This document shows positions 60,088 through 64,000 of a DNA stretch of 64,000 nt, piece after piece. Position numbers and translations under genes: made by a program. How positions within the stretch are numbered: position 1 is the first letter of the stretch; the number at the start of each line of letters is the position of its first letter. The stretch comes from Rhynchosporium graminicola. Its lineage: Eukaryota > Ascomycota > Leotiomycetes > Helotiales > Ploettnerulaceae. The stretch covers positions 62,001-126,000 of the forward strand of contig FJUW01000062.1 in assembly GCA_900074885.1 (NCBI GenBank), read 5' to 3'. The notes below the pieces were generated by a model, which saw only the letters and a list, made by a program, of their open reading frames with translations, had not been told where the DNA came from and did not search any database.

Positions 60088-61852
60088 CTTGGCTGACCAG
60101 AAGTCAATTGACGGTCAAAGTATCGTTTACGTTTTAAGTCAATCCTTAGAATTCATTCGAGCCGTGTGTGATGATGCAATATTTCTTGCTAAAAAGAGTC
60201 TGATCATGGGGTTATGTATCTAATCGTCTTGCAAAAACGTACGGCTTCTGCATCGTTCATACTTGACAAACCACGATCGAGTATTTCGAGCTCAAAGACC
60301 ATGACAAATGGCACGAAAAGCTATCGGCACAGCCCTACAGAAAGCCGTCCGGGACATGATAAGTTGATAACCGCGCCATAGAATTTTCTCCCCAATATAT
60401 GCATCCTGCTGAACTAATCAGCATGCATAATCAATTCGCCTACCAGAAAAGCTGTAAAAAGCCTTCCCGGAACCAAGCGAATGATAAGATAATTTGCTTG
60501 TAAATACGCTTTTGATTTGCCACTGTAGGGTATGTGACTTTCAATGGTAATGGTTTCATTATGATTGTAAGTCGACTTGATCTCTGCCTAAAGAGTGTTC
60601 AGTTATGAAAGATGTCCAAGCACAAGACCAGGAACACCTCCATGTTTTCGAATGACAGTGGCTTGAATGCATCCCAGCGACTACTTTTCCGCTTCTCCTT
60701 GAAGAAAGTGTCATTGTCTACAGGTCCCTCGAGATCGTAGGGACCAGATTCTATCATTTTCAAATTTTTCTTTAGGTCCCAGTTAACCTCGCTAAAAGCG
60801 AAAAGCATGAATTGACCCTTGTTGAATTTCTGAGATTGTATCTTGTCGTTTGTCTGCTTAGTCCTAATGAAAGGCTAAATGAAGTCTACATACTGGTCTG
60901 GTTTTAACTTTCCTTCATATGGACTAAATTACTACGATGGTACAGCGGTTAAGTGTTGTCATAGAGCTAGCGGGGGGTCAGGTGGACTTACTGCATATGG
61001 CAGTAACCAGATCTAAAGCCAGGTAAAAGTTACCCAAGTTGTAAAGGGGAAGTCAGTGCGTTATACAGGAATTACGACTTTCAGGAAAGTCTTCTAGTCC
61101 CCTGCTAGCTCTATGACAACATTTAACTGCTGTACCTCCATTCGAATACTGATGGACTGTAGCTTACTTGCATAGAGGAGTAGTCTCGAGCTTCGCAGCA
61201 AGTCCGACAGTTGGGATTAACCACTGCAGAGATTTATTATGAGATCAAGTGAATCTTTTCGGGTCGGGATCTGGATCGAAAATTGAAAAAGATCCTGCTC
61301 CGCGATCACCGAGACGCTGGGGGCGGAAAGCTTACAGACAGCAATCGAGGCTGGGTAAAATCATCTCCGGCGCAGCGGATTTAAGATTTGAATTATTTCA
61401 TCTTGTAATGCCATCGAACGATTACATGAAACTAAATTTGACTTGGGATATATTGTGTAATATTTTAGTGACTTTGATATCGAGTTGGGACCTTAGGGTC
61501 ATACATGTTCTCCCTAGTAGCCCACGTAAAGATCTCGGGTGGAGAATTCGACATGCTTCAAATTCCCTCGATCATCGTTAAAAGCTTTGTATGTACTTCT
61601 GGCGACAGTGTTTGTTCGAAGATTTGATGATTGGAGAAGATAGTTCCAATGGGTAAGTCTGGAAAAGCGCCGCGAGCGGCTGTGATCAGACTTTGAGTCT
61701 TCGGTGGATTTGATGCCTTACGAGCCCTAGCTACTATCCCTTCCCCTCGGTTTAAACGTTAAAATCTGTGCTGTAGTAGGGTCGTAAGTTTTGACATTTA
61801 GACCGGTTGGGGAGTGTGGGTGGGGGGNGGGGGGGGTTGAAGAAGTATGATT
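60088..61852. other. Intergenic, no gene supported
   Basis: No frame here has a recognisable motif. A G-rich run at about 61816-61837 contains the window's only ambiguous base (N at 61828), probably a sequencing or assembly uncertainty in a homopolymer. Confidence 0.4.
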
Positions 61853-61861
61853 GCCTCTATG

Positions 61862-62449
61862 GGCCAATTGTTTCCAATGCCTCAAGAAATAGTGGAATAT
61901 TATTTTGCATAGCTCAACTACCAAAATAGGTAGCTGCTCTATGCTATATAATGCAAACCGTAGAGATTCGCATAACCCGAGTATTTCTGAAATGTATAAT
62001 TAAAACTACTAGACCGTCTATCATTATAGTCAGAGTACTAATTACTACGACGTGATTAACGCTCTACTATCAGGTAATAGTAGCCCTTTCGAAGGCATGG
62101 GTTTTCACCTTCTAGATCTGATAAATATAAGCATTTAAAGACGTTGTAATCGATATTACTATATGCGAGAAGTAAGAGCTACGAGTTGCGAAGAGCAAGA
62201 CGTTATATATAAGGTATTTCTGTTCTAGAAGGAGTATTAATAGCGCGCGTAGTAGTCTTCTGGAGACTACGAAGTTAACAATAAATAATTGATAGCTAGA
62301 TCAATATACTTGCTTCAATTTAGATTTCTATTACTGTATTACTATTCCTTCCCTACAAACATCGCTTAGCATAAAGCAGCCACTTGTTTTGGCAGTTGAG
62401 CTATGCAAAATAATATTCCACCATTCCGAGGCCTAGGAAACAATCGGCC
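61862..62449. mobile_element. Non-autonomous TIR element (MITE-like), 588 bp
   Basis: The left end (61862 to about 61948) and the reverse complement of the right end (about 62369-62449) match over about 85 bases: GGCC(A/G)ATTGTTTCC, a diverged patch, then a 30-base block around GGAATATTATTTTGCATAGC, then CCAAAA and GCTGCT(C/T)TATGCTA. Most differences are transitions. The ends are flanked by GCCTCTATG (61853-61861) and GCCTCTGTG (62450-62458), a 9-bp near-direct repeat consistent with an 8- or 9-bp target duplication, as hAT-type elements make. The interior is TA-rich, has no long frame and looks RIP-mutated. A transposase is not encoded. Confidence 0.7.
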
Positions 62450-62458
62450 GCCTCTGTG

Positions 62459-64000
62459 GCCGAGCCCTCGTCTCCAGTATTGCTGATGATTACAATTCCA
62501 CTTTTCACGTGAGCGAAATCAGAATTGTCTCCATTGGGCAGTAGAGTATGATGTCGTCAATCATGGGGACCTCTGAAGTCCGGTAGACCCGGTAGATCGG
62601 CTCGCGGATTGCAGGCCACATATGCCTCTGAAAGTGCCAACTCACAACCTGGAGTTGCTGTAGCGTCAATCTCCCGAGAAAGTATCGCACTTTAACAAAG
62701 GAAGCTGTTATTGCGGCGATTAATTCGGCGTCGGTGATCAAAAATACACCAAGAACCTTGGAATGTATGATTGACCAATCATAAGAAGTGAGGAGTAAGC
62801 TCTGAATGTAGAAGCGTTCCAATATCCAAGGAGCGAAAGATTCACTTTAGATCTTGATGTCCAATATTGATTCGCCAAATGGCCCAATGTGTTTATTTTA
62901 CCCATTGAAAGGCAAATTGTAAGGTCTAGATCAGTATTACATTGAACCGATGGACTTACTGAGGACTTGCACAGTATCCTGCAAAGTATTAGCCTCTCGC
63001 GGCTGAATGAACAGCCAACTCGTTCATCGATCGCTACATGCTATGCAAACCATATCAATTTCCTCTCAGATATAGCGTCTTTAGAGGACATCTTTGCTAT
63101 AGATTACATTAGTACTACTCTGATTCTCAGCATCGAAAACCTCGAGATCAGTGACCAAAATAGCATTTCGCTTCGATCTTGGCGGCGAGTCTATGCCCAC
63201 AGCTCGGAGATTTTAGAACTTGTGGGAAATCAGATGCTGAAGACCACATATCATACAAACATTCAAGATGTCTTTATCAGTGGAGACAAGATCTTCGAGC
63301 AACCCGGTCTGTTGGACGTGGTCATGGAACTTTTCGAGAAATAGGTTGCGCAAAGAATGTATTTTGGAAGTGGACGTAATAGTGTTAATTCTGGTCTGGG
63401 TGGGCGTATTTGGAATTGCGAAAATGGGTACTTTTAACTATTATGAACAAGACTATAGAGTCTGGTTGAAATCAAAGTTTGATGCCACGGATTCCAATAT
63501 TCACGGCTGTTTCATGGACAGCTGAAAGTTTGTGTCACCTGCTTGACACGTACCGCCGCTTACTCGCGACGTTTAGGAGAGCCGCGTTTAGGTATCACCA
63601 ACCCATGATCGTTGATCGCTGATGAATATTCATGTGGTCGAGACTGGTACAGAGTGAAATTTGCTCAAGAGGGCTTGAAGTAATAAAATAAATGTATCAT
63701 AATACATTGTGTTAACTCCTGGTCTTGTGATCCTATGAGATGCCACATGCAGGTCAACTGAAGAGTCAGAGGCCAATTCTTCCCAAAAATGAAAAATGGT
63801 ATGTCGAATCGTAAGATACAGTAGTACCCAGACCACAGATGAGCAGGCGAGTTTTTTGTGATTACAAAGTTGCCCAGTCGGACCGCAATCCGAGGTATGA
63901 TTTTAGAGCTAGCAAGAGTACGTATTTCTACGGAATCAATTATTTCGTCATGAGGCCACAAGGCATAAACACATACTACACCAAGAGCTACGCATGCCGC
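62459..64000. other. Unrecognised region with two natural-looking ORFs
   Basis: A minus-strand frame at 62505-62822 (105 codons, ATG start, with LGVFLITDAELIAAITASF) and a plus-strand frame from about 62946 to 63344 (no early ATG, with SDIASLEDIFAIDYISTTL and ending ELFEK) have protein-like composition. I recognise neither, and neither has a clear splice partner. They may be exons of a gene continuing to the right, or relics. Nothing else is supported. Confidence 0.3.

Overview
The window is nuclear DNA from a filamentous ascomycete (Pezizomycotina). The evidence is many short GT-AG introns (mostly 44-70 bp, often with a CTAAC-like branch site near the 3' end), gene families typical of such fungi (PDR-type ABC transporter, Zn2Cys6 regulator, Git3-like GPCR, CBM1-bearing secreted protein, hemerythrin-like and NCS1 proteins), and transition-riddled repeats that look like the product of repeat-induced point mutation (RIP). 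A helotialean or other leotiomycete host is plausible from general flavour only. Gene models below were spliced by eye; all exon joins were checked for frame.

Layout. 1-3.7 kb: no supportable gene. 3.7-5.0 kb: a seven-helix GPCR. 5.0-9.7 kb: gene-poor, with one coding-like fragment. 9.8-11.2 kb: two decayed genes, an F-box protein (+) and a short-chain dehydrogenase (-). 11.5-20.4 kb: an apparent nitrogen-compound catabolic block: an NCS1 nucleobase/hydantoin permease (-), a 1 kb divergent promoter rich in GATA-factor sites, a hydantoinase/oxoprolinase-DUF917 fusion enzyme (+), and a Zn2Cys6 regulator (+). 21.7-24.0 kb: a gene (-) in which an ERG26-like 3-beta-HSD/SDR reads in frame, through a 46-bp intron, into a hemerythrin (HHE) domain with a C-terminal membrane anchor. 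24-29.6 kb: gene-poor, ending in pyrimidine-rich low-complexity DNA.

29.7-31.7 kb: a cytochrome P450 (-). 34.0-39.0 kb: a complete 12-exon PDR/ABCG transporter (+). 39.8-43.7 kb: a large GH106-like glycoside hydrolase (-), including a C-terminal exon that a simple ORF reading misses. It is divergent, across only 252 bp, from a probable AME1/CENP-U inner kinetochore gene (+, 43.9-45.9 kb). A small acidic ORF lies at 47.05 kb.

48.6-54.9 kb: a full-length Ty1/copia LTR retrotransposon with 205-bp LTRs and a perfect 5-bp target duplication (ATACT), inactivated by RIP. 55.5-56.5 kb: a secreted class III (GH18) chitinase-like gene with a CBM1, whose catalytic domain stops at the active-site strand. 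58.3-60.1 kb: a decayed Fungal_trans_2 regulator (-). 61.9-62.4 kb: a 588-bp non-autonomous TIR element with imperfect ~85-bp inverted repeats and a 9-bp flanking duplication. The last 1.5 kb holds only unrecognised ORFs.

The most novel candidate is the SDR-hemerythrin fusion. The most coherent system is the permease-hydantoinase-regulator block with its GATA-rich shared promoter.
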